Shown: positions 1 through 13,323, counted from the stretch's first letter. The stretch: DNA of 64,000 nucleotides from Beaufortia kweichowensis (GCA_019155185.1 CM032798.1:2865501-2929500); one strand, 5' to 3'. Notes: a model not told the origin generated them from the sequence alone. A program made the numbers and translations.

Positions 1-721
1 TAACATACACCCATTGACCCCACCAGAGATGCAGTCTTATCTGCCCGGTTAAATGAGTAATATTAGACTTTATTCATTAGCTAGAACTCAAGTCTGCCTG
101 AGGCCATCATAACATGTTTGAAAGGATTCGAAACTTTTCTGTAACACTCGGGACAAAAAGCACGGTCACATTCTCAACTCGTGATGTGGTAGCGTGAAAT
201 GCAATCATTTAAAGGGCGGCAATAAATGTGATGTAATTAAAAGAACAAGATTATAAATGGTATCATTGGCTAATGTTTGCTAGCGCCTACACGATAAGGT
301 CTACAGATGGGATTTCTCACATGACAGCAAAATGTCTGTTTGCACAGTGGCACTGTGTGTAAAGCACTTGTTTGTGTACACATTATGAAACGTCCAGTTC
401 ATCAGGATGCAGGTTTGAATCATTGTATCTTTGAGACACAGCACGTTTCTGTCCAAACATTAGAGTAATGTTTGTCTCAGTGATGACATGAGATGTCAGT
501 GTGACATTTGTGTTGTTGCCCATTATGTTCTTTGAACATCCAGAGCAACATGACCATTAAATATTGACATAATAATGTAACTCTTACATGAATTCACAGC
601 AGATTCAATGAGGATTGGTTTCAATTAAACACATTTATGTTAACCGTGGCCTGATATGCTCTGATATGATCTAGAAAGCCGGGAGGCTTCACAAATCTAA
701 AAATACAATTTATGTTAAAAA

Positions 722-880
722 AATACACTGTAAAAACACTTTAAGTACAACCAACTTGATTTTACAAGACATAAAATGATTTAAAACAATTTCAACTCAT
801 TTTTAAAAGGTTAAAAGCAATCCACCACTGGTGAAAATGTAAGTTGAAATGACTTGTAAAGCCAATTTTTTTATAGTTTA
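722..880. repeat. Degraded dispersed repeat sharing a motif with 50465-50642
   Basis: Both stretches carry a CACTGTAAAAA- or TTTACAGTGTA-like end and a GAAAT...TTGTAAAGCCAA segment. This suggests an old short transposon family. The boundaries are approximate. Confidence 0.4.
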
Positions 881-1714
881 GGCAAATATTTTAGGTAATT
901 ATTTTTAGGTAAAAATATTGTTTTTCGTGGAATATCAAAATAAAATAAAATGTAACATTCTTCACTTTTAAACATAAACATATTGAGCCCTGACAGGTCC
1001 AGCTGTGTCCAGGAAGTGAAAATGTGAAAAAGTAAAAGTCTGATACATTTCTACCAAATGAGCCTTGCTTTAACTCCACAACGGAAAACCTCTTTGTACA
1101 ATTTACAGAAGTGGGGTGTACAAAGCCTCTCAACCACTCATAAAGTTTTCACTACCTTTGCTTTAAATTCCTGTGTGAGAGCGCGCACGCGTGCTGCAAA
1201 CGTGTTTGTGACAGCTTTTCCATGTGTATGTGTTACAGACCACACAGTGTTCTTCATCTCCATGGTGATCTTATACACTGAGGTCTCTGAGGATTTTTCT
1301 TATGTTCCATCACGACCCGTCAAAACAGGATTTAAATGACCGTGCGCATGCACACGACAAGCACATGCTCATACATAAGTGTGTTATGCGGACACACAGT
1401 ATGAGTTCATTGGCCCCTTGAGTAAATAACTGTTCAGGTCCAGCTCCGTATGATAGGTTTAAGGCAAGTGGAAATATCGGGAACATATGTGGTCACCATA
1501 ATGGTAAACACACACAGTCCTCTGTGTAATTCCAGACGAGTTTGAACTTTCTGCTGTTTACATTTATTAAGCATCTTTAAAGGTACAGTGTGTCATTTTG
1601 GCACCACAAGAAAGAAAACAAGAAGTCTTAAGTGAAGGATATTACATTTGAGTTTTTAACCTTTGGATAAAAGAATTTGCTAAATGAATGTAATAAAATG
1701 TAAATCTGCCAATG

Positions 1715-1825
1715 CTAAACTGATGATGCTATGATGTTGCCAAGGTGATGCTATGCAGTTTCTTGATCGTTTTGCTTGGTTGCTAGTGTGTTGCTAGGGT
1801 GTTCTATGTGGTTGGTTATTTCCCC
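1715..1825. repeat. Degenerate GTTGCTA-type tandem array
   Basis: Imperfect units of about 10-11 bp (GATGCTATG, GTTGCCAAG, GTTGCTAGT, GTTGCTAGG) follow one another. A fragment of the same type, GTTGCTAGGGCGTTGCTAAG, appears near 38135. Confidence 0.6.
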
Positions 1826-1962
1826 AAATCAAATAACATCTGGATCTGAACTAGAGATGCACAATATTAGAAAGAATGCAATATTTAATAGGCGAAACAC
1901 TGCTATAGGTTTGTACAGTCAATCATATTATTAAATAACATTTGAAATGCGATTTTGATGTA

Positions 1963-2052
1963 TCGCTTCATTGTCTCCTAATATTTGTAAGTCGCTTTGG
2001 ATAAAAGCGTCAGCTAAATGCATAAATGTAAATGTAAATGTAAATGTAAATA
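1963..2052 (+). repeat. SINE-tail repeat with (AAATGT)n end
   Basis: The stretch contains CTTCATTGTCTCCTAATATT, then GTAAGTCGCTTTGGATAAAA, GCGTCAGCTAAATG and a TAAATG hexamer run. The same words recur at 50684-50745 and 51384-51462. It is probably the 3' end of a SINE, with its tRNA-like head missing. Confidence 0.7.
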
Positions 2053-3099
2053 CTTGATTCTGATTGGCCAGTCACGACATTTCAAAGTATGTCATTCCCT
2101 AATGACAACCACTTGGAACTAATAACACAGACTCATACAGGTACTATGAGTCAACTTGACCTTGAAAATAATTGACTTTTAAAATAAATAATAATAAAAT
2201 ATGTTCGTCTTGCTTAAACATTGTATCTTGACTGACAGTCGTGTCTAAAGCCTGTAGGAAAGTTTTTTTTTCTTGCTGAAGGTTTGTATTCATTACAAAT
2301 AAGCTAATAAAAGATTTCAAATCAATATTTTGTGTTCAATAATTTACTCATGTGGTCCGTGTCCTGATACTTTGTAAGGGCTGGTTGTACAGTATCCTTT
2401 CCTTTAAAACTGAAAATGATATTTCCATATATATACGAATATAAAGCTGCTAGTCTTTCTCCTAAAACTTTAACTATATGTCACATATGTCCAAAATGTT
2501 TTGTTCATACTTAGATCTGGACATGCATAATTGTACAGAAGGAAAAAGGAAAAAACTGAAATAAATAGATAAAGGAAAATGTATACATTGATGTTACTAT
2601 AGAGATAGTGTTATTGGCGGGTATGCATGCCCACAATCTTAAAGACAAATTTCTCAAAAGTTCACTTTTTCAAAAAATCTGCATATTGCAATATGTACAT
2701 TTGCAATTTTTCAAAATATATCTTGAGAAACTGAGCCAAAATATGAAACACTTGAAAGTGAGATTTTTTTTTACTTAGGCCAAAACACCTTAGCAAGCAA
2801 CCTTTTCAAGCACCGGTCACCTCAGAAAATGTCAAAAATGTCATTGTAAATGTGGATTACATAACCACAAAAAGCTTTAAATCCCCATCCAGCCCATCTT
2901 CTGTTCTGCTGTCATCGCATTATGATCATTTCCATCTCGCCACAAAGCCTCGAGGGCCTGGATATGACAACTGCAGGCGAGATCAAATATCAACATGACA
3001 CTGCAAAAACTAAACTAAAACAGACAGACGAAAGAGAACAACTGGACAAGAAGGCGTTAGTCAAATCAACGACTTTATACAGTATGTTAAAGAACTGAC

Positions 3100-4240
3100 G
3101 TCATTTATGGGAAGGGGAGGTCTATGTTACTATGGTCCTAAAGGGCAAATTTTAAAGATACACCTGGGAGTAACGCATGCACGGCACGTGGTGAGAGTAT
3201 GGGGAGGACCTGTCAGTTAGAAGCGGGCGGGATTAAAAACAGGATCATGAGAGCAGCTCTCCACATGCATAAGTAATGTGAGAACGGGAGGAGGGACGGG
3301 GGCTTTTCTCAGGAAACGCGAAGGCTATCCGAGTTCTTTCATGAAAATGTGACACGTTGACTGTTGACAGTGCCAACGGTTCTGCGGCGTGCTTGTGTTT
3401 GCTGAAGCCGGCTGGGCTTCGTAGATACAGGCCGATGCTGCAACACCATTCATAGCGTTTCAGGACTGGATTTACTGCATAGCGAGAGGCCCGCTGAAAG
3501 GATAAAGCTGAAGTCAACGCTGCCCGTTTCTCGCCCTCAGTCTAAATACTTGTGTCTTATTCTCGGTTACGCTTTAAAAGACCTCGACAACAGGACAGAT
3601 TACGAGATTCAATCACCTTTTTAATCCAAAATATTACAGCAATACCATGTGGGGGTATAAACTGATGTTAGTTTAATGATTACTTAAAGTCTAAGTTTTA
3701 AGCAAATCTATGTCGCAATACATTAAAAGACTTGGCCGTTACACCACAGATAACCTCACAAAGACCTCGATTCAAACAAGTCGTTTGACCGGACGTGCGG
3801 TTAACCGCTGCTGAGGAAACACTGAAATATCCAAGTTAGTTTTAGAGCGGAAAAGGGGAAAAGAAAGACCGGCACAATGCAGCACGCTTCCTCATTGTAG
3901 CCTGCGCTTCTCATTTTCCTGAGACTCTCTCCAGGGTCGATCTAAAGGAGTCTTTCTGTGAGGAATGCGTTTGGAGGAGCGCCAGAGTGTTTGCATAGTG
4001 CGGGAACAGTCCCTCCCTTTGTCAGAACTGTACGCCATTGTAGTGTCCTCTGCCAGCTGCTGATCTGTGCTGTGATTGGCCGACGCTTCGCGCGCTTTCC
4101 CGTCTCCTGCAGCAGAGCGAGAGAGAACAAAAGGTCAATGAGTGCGTTGCGGTGTAGGGGAGGGGTCTTGCTCTATACTCCATCCATCCCTCCCTCTCGC
4201 TCGCTCGCTCGCTCACACTTGCTCCAGAAAGATCTAGAGA
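3100..4240. promoter_or_regulatory. Orphan CpG-rich, promoter-like region
   Basis: CpG density rises clearly here, for example at 3215-3300, 3780-3870 and 4080-4110. A CCAAT box (GATTGGCCGACGC) lies at 4075 and GCGCGCTTTCCCGTC follows at 4090. Direction and target are unknown, because no exon that I recognise lies on either side. It may be the start of a gene leaving the window on the left. The open frames within it match no family I know. Confidence 0.35.
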
Positions 4241-4302
4241 TGAGCTACTACAAATATACGTTTATATATATGGTTTATATAGACTACTGATTATTTAAAC
4301 AG

Positions 4303-4769
<467 letters not shown>

Positions 4770-4879
4770 GCAGGGTATAACAGTAAACACTATAAGTGAA
4801 CTATATAGTGAACATTCTTCTGCCTGAACACTAAACACACAGTTTGTCTCATTTCTGGTAATGGACGTGTGTGTGACTA

Positions 4880-7206
4880 ACATTACAGAGGCATCTAGTG
4901 GTTAACTGGAGTCATGGCGACACGCTGCTTTCATCTTAAAGTACATTCACCGACTGCCAGCGTCCAATCAGGGACATTTACATGTCACAGTCTATTGTAA
5001 AGATGCTCTTTGAAGTCATAGAGAGAACGTGTAACCCAAGAGTCTTACTGAGAGATGCTGGAGATATGCCAGACTTCATTACCTCAGTGTGTGTGGCATC
5101 ACTAATCAACACACACATTCACGTGGCTCAGGGTTGCAATTCAATCTGGTTACCGTGGACACGGGATACAGGGCCAGCTGCGTTTTGGCGGGAAAAGTCC
5201 CTCGAAAACACGCTTTTGTGTACTTTCTGTTATTGTTTGTAGCGGGCGGAGGCGTAGATCTTATTGCAGCGTGGGGAGGGTGAACAAGGGCTGCTCCTTA
5301 CAAAAAATTGTATTTAAGTAGTCGTTTTTCAACATACTCATTCATTAAACATAATTTATGGTCACATTGTGTAACCAGAAATATCATTTCGAAACTCATC
5401 AGTCTATCAAACGTTATCTCAACCTAAGGAAGCGTTATCGCAATTTTCGGAAGGGTGCAATAAAACACTGTGTTGACAAACTGCCGTTTTCATTAAGCTG
5501 GAATGAAGTCCAAAAGCTGTTAGTCATATGACACGGCATACCCACAATGCCTCAAAGACTTAACTGATTCACACATCAAACATAACTATGGCTACATATT
5601 AACACATTTATTGTATAGTGAGTACAATCGGGTCAGTGTCGTAGCACAGTTTGTGCTGAATAAAGTCTGCAAACAGTTTATCAAACAGTCAAAGTCGTAA
5701 AATCATTTCCGCCCTGCTGGGTGGGATTATGACAGATGCTTTGATGGGGTCAGGGAGAAATTTATATTTATATATCAGATATAATTCTCTGATTCTGAAT
5801 CTCATTAAAAACACTATAAAAACCCACATTTGTTGCAGAATTTTTGAAGAAACTGTACTAATAAAAGGGTCCAGTGTCTTTCTTAACCATGACACACAAA
5901 TACAAAAAACAAGCTGCAATAACTCAAGTGACGTCAAACTGCTAATAGCTTCACAGATCAAGTATGCATTACATGCACATGTGGCCGAAAAAGCTAAAAA
6001 TACAAAAGAAAGCACGCAAAAAAACCAAACAGGGCTGCCGATCTGTCTGTGGCCTATGGGCAGATGCCTTCAAACAACATTTTAAAGAAGCTGTGACTTT
6101 AATCGAGTGCCCAACATAGGCCTTACAAACTCCACATAGGTAGAAATAAGATAATATGGTAAATAAAATGAATAGAAACGTAAGTGATATATTCTTACTT
6201 AATGCATATAGTACATTAATGAAACGGGTAGGTTTATGCACCATGATCATATCATAGTGATTGTAATAATACAAAAATATAATCTTTATCATGATAATAC
6301 TTTTGGATACCATTACTGTACCATTTTTTTGAAACACAAGTGCCATAATATATGTACCATATTTGTATCATGGTATCCGTATCAAGTGCTTTGGATTAGT
6401 TTGTAAATATAGTACAGTAGTTTTGTGCAATGAATTCTGAGACTAAGAAGTCAATAGTTTCATCTGTTTTAGTGTTTCGAGGCTGTAATGAGACAGACAG
6501 ACTCTGGCGTGATGCTGCTATCAGGATCAGATCAGAGTAACATCACACTGAGCGTCACAGATCATCACCGTGACCAGTCAGTGATGCTGGCACAACTACT
6601 AAAGACACAACCAGACACATCATCCTGGGGGTAATGAGAAAGACACAAGTGCCATGAGCGCTCAACTCCAGATTTGGCAGCGCTTGAAGTGACAGTACAT
6701 CCAAAAATGTGACTTTGGTCATCAGTTTACTCACCCTTATGGTGTTCCAAACGCGTCTGACTGGCTTCTGCAAAACACAAAATGAGAAAATATGAAGATT
6801 TTGCTGTACTTATGCTGTTCTTTCTATGTAACATATAGTCATCAGGGGCTGTCCAAAACAACAATAAAATGAATATTTTTTATACAATTAATATTTTAGA
6901 TTATAAATATTAATGGCAATAAATGAATAAATAAATAAGAAGAATAAAAAAATACTTTTTTTTTAACTTTCACTTTTGAGTTCATTAACATGTTAAAGAT
7001 GTAAAAGACTGATGTGAACGTGTCAAACACACTTAAACATACAGACGGAGACAAGCAAGGTCACAGACACAAAAACAAAGTCTCCGGTTTACGTTAGGGG
7101 AGATCCCAAGGGAAGCAAGGCAGATGTTTTCAGTTTAGCTTAAAACACACATGAAGAGATAAGCAAAGAGGATAACTGGAGTAAAGTTCAGGTTTAGGGC
7201 TGCTGG
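4880..7206. other. Non-coding left-arm sequence
   Basis: Open frames here match no family I recognise and lack conserved motifs. A stretch at 6235-6420 with repeated ATGATCATATCAT and ATCATGGTATC words looks like an old repeat. Confidence 0.5.
6695..6785. mobile_element. Degraded half of an Angel-like element
   Basis: The stretch CATCCAAAAATGTGACTTTG...TTTACTCACCCTTATGGTGTTCCAAAC...CTTCTGCAAAACACAAAA follows one arm of the family seen at 20406 and 46562, with many changes. The other arm is not clear. Confidence 0.45.
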
Positions 7207-7337
7207 TCTGTGTGTGTGTGTGTGTGTGTGTTGTGGTCAGGAAAACTGTTGCTGGTGGATAATCTAACGTTCTGGAAGTGACTCAGTGCTTAAGGCTCCC
7301 AAATAGGATGAAAACATACTGAGTCACTCTCGCTTTT

Positions 7338-7372
<35 letters not shown>
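7207..7372. repeat. (TG)n and (CA)n tracts facing each other
   Basis: (TG)12 lies at 7207-7230 and (CA)16 at 7340-7372, with about 110 bp between them. Confidence 0.9.
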
Positions 7373-7375
<3 letters not shown>

Positions 7376-7763
7376 GCTGTAACATTCTCTTAACTCGTCC
7401 CAAATGGATAAAGACAACAACATTACACAAGAATCAACAGAGGGTGTTAGAAAAACACAAACACAGAAACAACACACATCAACAGCTGTCTTTTAACAGT
7501 GTTTCTGTGTGTATTAATCAAATACAAAATGTTATATTAATATTACAGTAGCGAAAAATATTTAGACACTTCTTTAAATGGTTGATTGCATTAAATAACA
7601 AACCAGTTCACATCTCATGATGTAAGGACTTCTCTAAAAACTCACTTTAGTAAAGTAACTAACCATTACAAAAATTAACCAATCTTAAACCACATATTGT
7701 CTACAGTCTCATCACAATTTGTAGTAAAACTATGATAACACAAATAATAATCAATATTCCCAC

Positions 7764-7949
7764 CTCGGATTTAGGATATTTCCCACTTCAACGCGGAAAT
7801 AACGTCTTGATTAGCGCTTTTTTAATATTAATGTTTAAACGTTTTGATAAATTATTAGTAGCATTGTTTTAATGTTACTAAATACTTTTGATCTTACCAA
7901 AACCAGACGTTATTTCCGGGTTTGAGGTGGGAAATATCCTAAATCCGAG
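7764..7949. mobile_element. MITE with 44-bp terminal inverted repeats
   Basis: Positions 7764-7807 and 7905-7949 are near-perfect reverse complements, both beginning CTCGGATTTAGGATATTTCC from the outside. The roughly 100-bp centre is AT-rich without an ORF. I see no clear target-site duplication. The family is not recognised. Confidence 0.8.
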
Positions 7950-9141
7950 TTGCCATAAGTACTTTGTAATAATGGTACAGAAATACCACCACAGTGACTT
8001 TTGTTAAGGCGATTTTAACCAGCTGGTGGTTGTCAGAAGTCAACAGGTGTACTTTACCACAATGAATGTCTGACAACCTGAAAGTGTCCACATCCTTTGA
8101 CCTTAAATTTCAACAATATACTCTTAAAAGGCTGTATTGTTTCATAAAACACTTTCCGTTCTGCTTCTCTAAAGGGTCTTTGTAGTGGAAAAGGGGGGTT
8201 TAAAACTATAAAAACAAGTAATTCTTAGGTTCACAAACTACATTATGAAGATATTTTAAAGCGTATTTGTCTTGACCATTTAAGGGACGCTGTTCCTATC
8301 AAACAATAAAAAAACAGCAAGTATTACTCACTGTTCGGTCTATCCACAAATCTCCCGCTATTAACAGTAAATCAGTGTTTGCGTTTTGACACAACAGCTG
8401 ACAGGAAATGTCGGATTGTATGAATAGTTTGCACATGACCACTTTGAGTTTGATTCATGCCTCCAGCCACTCCACAATCTCTCAGGAATACTGATCTCCA
8501 CCTTCTATTTTAAGCAGGAAAGAGGCTCGTGTTCCTGGAAGTGATGAGGGATGATGGGCTTCTGCTGTGGTTTACAGCGCCCTCGTGTGTCTGATGGTGA
8601 GGTGAGTCAGCAGCACATGCTGCAATCACACAGCAATACCGAGTGTCGTTCAGAACAGATGAGATCATCCGGTTAACGTGACCGATAAAGTCATACGGAA
8701 ACATAAAACGCTTAGTCACCGTGATACAGCCGCATTTTACATCTGAGAGTACAATATTAAATCAGCAACAAATCTAATCTCTTATACAATCTTGAGTCAT
8801 GCGATTGTTTTGTACAATAACAATGAACTTTTCTATCCAAAATATTTAGTTACATTTTAAGATCTACCGAATCCGATTCTTGATAAGATAAACCTTTGTT
8901 TAAGGTGATGGAAACCAAAGTTTCTTGGTACCTGTTTGCATAACTAACAGGTGGAAGGGGTTAAAGGTCATTAGTTAGCAATGTGTTTGTATTGATATCC
9001 TGGTTTGAAGATGTACCCTGTTCTTTATTAAACAAAGAATAATACAGTTGTTCTTCTAAAAAAAAAGACATGTTGGAAGTGAACAGAAAATTTGGTTAAA
9101 TTTATGGTTTTAAAAATGTCTTTCTATCAAAAACATTTGCA

Positions 9142-9375
9142 TATACAGTCTTAAAAATATAGGGTCCAAAATGGTTCTTTGTTGGGCTTTAACATCCACA
9201 GAACCTGTTTGTGAAACACAAATAATGTACTAAATGGTTCTTTTAAGAAACGAAAAATGCTAAATAACACTCAAGGTTATTAAAGCACTGAAGGTGCTTT
9301 AAAATGCAGTGGAAGAACCATTTTGGCTATATGGTTTCATAAAGTATACGGTTTCATATACTGTTTTTAAGAAGG
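9142..9375. mobile_element. Probable fold-back repeat of the AAATGGTTCTTT type
   Basis: The sequence starts near ACAGTCTTAAAAATA and ends near TATACTGTTTTTAAGA, with internal AAATGGTTCTTT and AAGAACCATTTTGG. This resembles a common fish repeat. The boundaries are approximate. Confidence 0.4.
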
Positions 9376-9821
9376 AAACCCTTTTTTGTGTTTTTCTTGG
9401 CATTATATGAAGAACCTTTGGAAGTACCTTCTAATCTCTAACCATCACATATAATATCTCTGTCCATCCATCCATCCATCCAATGTCATGATGAATATCT
9501 TGAAGGAAGAATAAACAGAAACAAAAATGTGCTTTTCTTTTAAAGCTATAATAAAAGCTTTAAAAGAATAATAAAAGTTAGACAAGTCTATAATAAAAGT
9601 TAGACCAGACAAATGAATTGCTGATAAAAACATGCATCATACAAGTAAACTGAAGTGAACTGAAAAAAAAAATCAAAACAAGGACTCTGATCATTTGAAC
9701 ATTGGTATATTTTTTTAAACCCACATTCCACTGTGTTTGAGGCTTTAGCATTGACTACAGACATGAGAGACACACAGTAACATGATATCTAAACAGATAG
9801 AGAGATCAACTCTCTTGCTTG

Positions 9822-9861
9822 ACACACACACACACACGCACGCACGCACACACACACACAC
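9822..9861. repeat. (CA)n microsatellite with CGCA interruptions
   Basis: Alternating CA dinucleotides are broken by CGCA units. Confidence 0.9.
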
Positions 9862-10499
9862 CTGGGGTCAGTCACTCACAGCTCAGTCACCTCAACATAC
9901 CCATGTCAGCACTATAACATGTTCAAATTACACATCTAACTATAATAAAGGCCTGCTTCCCAAAATAAGACTGAATTTATCCAAAATGAGTATCAACAAT
10001 TTAAGTCACAATGCACAACCTCTCGGGGCTTATTGCTTTAATTACCAAGAACAGTAAGAGCAAAAAAGGGGAGTAGACTGGAAATATACAAGAATTAATA
10101 TTTTTGTCGCATTTTCGTCTTAACGTTATTTGTCTTTTTCCTTTAGTGTTGGGTGAACTTAATCATCACATGGCACAACTGCAGACAAAATAACGTTAAT
10201 TTAGGGATAAAAACGAAATCTAAACATGCCAAGAAAAAAAGAACATACTCTGAACATACTCAATTCTCTCCAATACAAAACATCACTTGTGTAAATGTCC
10301 TCCTTTTTACCCGCTGATCCAAGAACAGTATCATCTCTCTAATAACAAGCACTAGAACAGAGTCATACGGACATGAGCTGAACTCAGACACGGCACATTC
10401 TCCTCAACACAAAATAAACACCCAGCCCTGATAACAATGCACATTAGTGGTATAACATCTCACCTTTCAGAGTAAAATGATATTCTTTGACATTCAGGG

Positions 10500-10500
10500 G

Positions 10501-10585
<85 letters not shown>

Positions 10586-10586
10586 C
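10500..10586. repeat. (GA)n microsatellite
   Basis: An almost pure GA dinucleotide run of about 85 bp. Confidence 0.95.
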
Positions 10587-10999
10587 AGCTGCGAGCTAAT
10601 CCTTTAGGACATGGCCTGAAGAACATCAGGAGTGAACATGTAAATCACTGCAGAGAGAGATGACAATCAGGCATACAGATGGACAGGGGCGAGAAATCCT
10701 ATACATCGCCCGGACAGGTGTGAAGTAACCAAAGATTCAAAATGAGATGAAAAGGATATAAAAGAGCAAGAACAGAGGAGTGGTAAAAGAAGAATGAGGT
10801 AAATTATGAAGACAAACCTTTATAGCTGGAGACAGGACAGAAATGACAAAAAGTCTATGAAAACACGAAACACACCTGCCAGCATGTGTGCGAGACGGAA
10901 ATAAGACACGATAAGAGACATCGAATACTTCAGACGTCTTCTGAGGTGTGAATAAAACTATAGTGTTTGGGATGCATTTCAAGCGAACGGCCAGCGTCG

Positions 11000-12459
11000 G
11001 CTTCCATAAAAACAAAGGAAAACCACAGAGAATCGTGGGTAATACACTTTAAAATCTCTAAAGCGGTTTAAAATAAAAGCTATAAAAAGGCTGAACTAGG
11101 CTGACGACAGTCATCAAAGAAACTGGTAAAACATCACACTGATCAAAAAATGTCACTGGTAAAGAACAGGACCGATAACTCAGTTGTCAGTATAAATGAC
11201 AAATGTAGTCTGTGAATCCTTGTGAAAACTGCTAATAAAAAGCAGTTTAATTCCCCAGCTGTGGATAATGTTAGCTTGTCATTTGGGTTGAGGGTTCAAA
11301 TGATTTACTATGTATTTGGTTAATGAGATCACTCTCTAATGACAGCTTTGAAGTAGGTCCCTAATATAAAAGAAAATGATTGCATGATAAAAACCCTAAA
11401 ATGAGAGCTCAAGAGAAACTTAAGCTCGATTATCTGTATTTCCTGTAAGCATTTTTATAAAACGAAAATGAAAATCTCTTTAAACCAATGAAAGCCTATT
11501 TTTTCGGTAAAAGTAAACACTTGTAAAACATCAAAGTGTTGCAATTGTTTTAATCCAAGGCTTCCCTGTCGTAATGCAACAATGTTCAAAAGACTCAAAA
11601 TGGGCCACAAGTTTGAGATTTTATGAATGGAGTCTTTATACCAATATCTCCAGGACAGTAGCGCTGTACGTATCTATAGGGCTACAGCATCAACGCTTCG
11701 GTAAACAAACCATTTAAAAAGATTCAGAATCAAACAGGTTGAATAAATAACCACAGTGATGCCTTCGCAAGCCCTCACAGTTAGAAGCAACACAAATATG
11801 ACGCACTATTCCAGTCCTTCATTCATCCGCCCAATTGGATTTTGTATTTCCTCTCGGCTTTGCTCTGATTGGCTGCATCAATCGCAACCGATGTCCAGTA
11901 GATGGGCGGATTAAAGGCAGTGGTGCAGTTTTTCGTTACCCTAAACTGTACAAAAATAGACGCCTAGCGCTGCTTTGTCTAATTTCAAAAACAAAGATAA
12001 TACAACAGTATTTCAACTCGCTAATATATACAGAGGCTTTTGATCTCTATCCAGAACGGCTGAGTGCTTTTTCTTCTGCAAGTACAACATAAACATATAC
12101 ATTTAAGATATCTTAAGCTCCAACGATCAATCTGTTTATCTAAATACATATATATCTGTATATCTATATATCAGTATACATATATGTGAAGCACACAGCC
12201 TGCGGAAATAACGTTTATATATTGAGGCAACATTCGTACGGACACTGCATCGATAAATTTCGACAAAGTCTCTTCCTCCAGCACAGTGTAGATGGAAATC
12301 GAGAATGTCTTTTGTGGCAGGAATCATTCATATGTGAATTGTTTCGCTTTCACTAAACCAAAAATTTACACGCAAACCTCGACAATAAAAAGCTTAAAGA
12401 AAGTCGTTCAACGAAAAAATGCTGTAAAAAGCCACCAAGGAATTTAAAGAACAAAAAGT
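11000..12459 (-). other. Probable 3' UTR of the MTSS-like gene, end not fixed
   Basis: The sequence after the stop at 12460 is AT-rich and non-coding, with a run of TATATA-like dinucleotides at 12146-12190. I see no AATAAA on the minus strand here, only ATTAAA-like options near 11246 and 11549 and a canonical hexamer farther away near 9022. The polyadenylation site is therefore not determined. Confidence 0.35.
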
Positions 12460-13323
12460 TCAGTTGAGATGGTTGGGAGCGATGAAAGGTGCCGAGCGAT
12501 CGTTGGTAACTGTCCGGCGTAGTTTGACTCCTCTGCGGATCATGGTTAACATGTCGCCACCGCTGCCGGGATCGGGAACGCTGTTGGAACGATCCACGCC
12601 AGGGTGGGCGGACTTGAGCTGTCCGCTTTCAGTCGGCACGCTGGAGTTATGAACCGTTAGATTCTGTGGCTGCGGATGTGTTTGATGCTTTTGTTGCTTA
12701 AATTTTAGCTGGAGCTCTTTTTGACGTGCTAGTTGTTGATATTGCTGTTGCTGATTGTACTGTTGCTGTTGCTGAGTGTATTGTTGTTGGTGATTGTACT
12801 GCTGTTGATGATTATATTGTTGTTGTTGTTTGTATTGCTGTTGTTGATTAAATTGTTGCTGTTGTTGTTGATTAAATTGTTGTTGTTGTTGTTGATTAAA
12901 TTGTTGCTGTTGTTGTTGATTAAATTGTTGCTGTTGTTGTTGATTAAATTGTTGCTGTTGTTGATTATTTTGGTGCTGCAGCTGTTGTTGATTGTATTGT
13001 TGCGGTTGTTGACTGTATTGTTGCTGTTGTTGATTATTTTGTTGTTGTTGAAACTGCCTTTGCTGCTGTTGATGCAGCGCATACTGCTGTTGTTTGCTCA
13101 TTTGATAAAGCTGCTCCGTGCCGCCCACTGGTGGCTGCCCAGGAAACATGGAATAGTATGGAGGTGGCATGGCACTCAGGCTTTGGGTGGACACACAAAG
13201 ATTATGTTTGGTGTGAGCCAGATCTGATCCAGGTAACCGGTTACTCTGCATCACGCCTGACGGGCACGCGGTCTCCTCGGTGCCGCTCAGACCGGCTGTA
13301 GAAACGGACGCCTTTAGAGGGAC
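12460..13323 (-). other. Last MTSS-like exon: Q/N-rich expansion followed by WH2
   Basis: This 864-bp exon encodes 287 residues and the TGA stop (12460-12462). It opens with a Pro/Tyr patch (PPPYYSMFPGQPP). Residues about 570-689 (12733-13092) are almost entirely Gln with Asn, Phe, Tyr and His. The stretch includes about four head-to-tail copies of an eight-residue unit FNQQQQQQ (12847-12948) and then NHQQQY units. A short basic segment (ARQKELQLKFKQQK) leads into the WH2 motif GDMLTMIRRGVKLRRT at roughly 12480-12561. Mixed CAA/CAG codons, with CAA in the majority, keep the frame open, so this is translated low complexity and not a sequencing slip. I do not recall a tract like it in mammalian MTSS proteins. 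Confidence 0.9.

Noticed and set aside
3245..3517. 90-residue minus-strand open frame in the CpG-rich block
   Set aside because: No recognisable domain and no splice partner; probably chance in GC-rich DNA.
12733..13227. Long plus-strand poly-Leu open frame and a minus-strand poly-Asn/Ser frame
   Set aside because: Both are other-frame readings of the CAA/CAG array; the Gln frame joins in phase to verified exons and ends in the WH2 motif.
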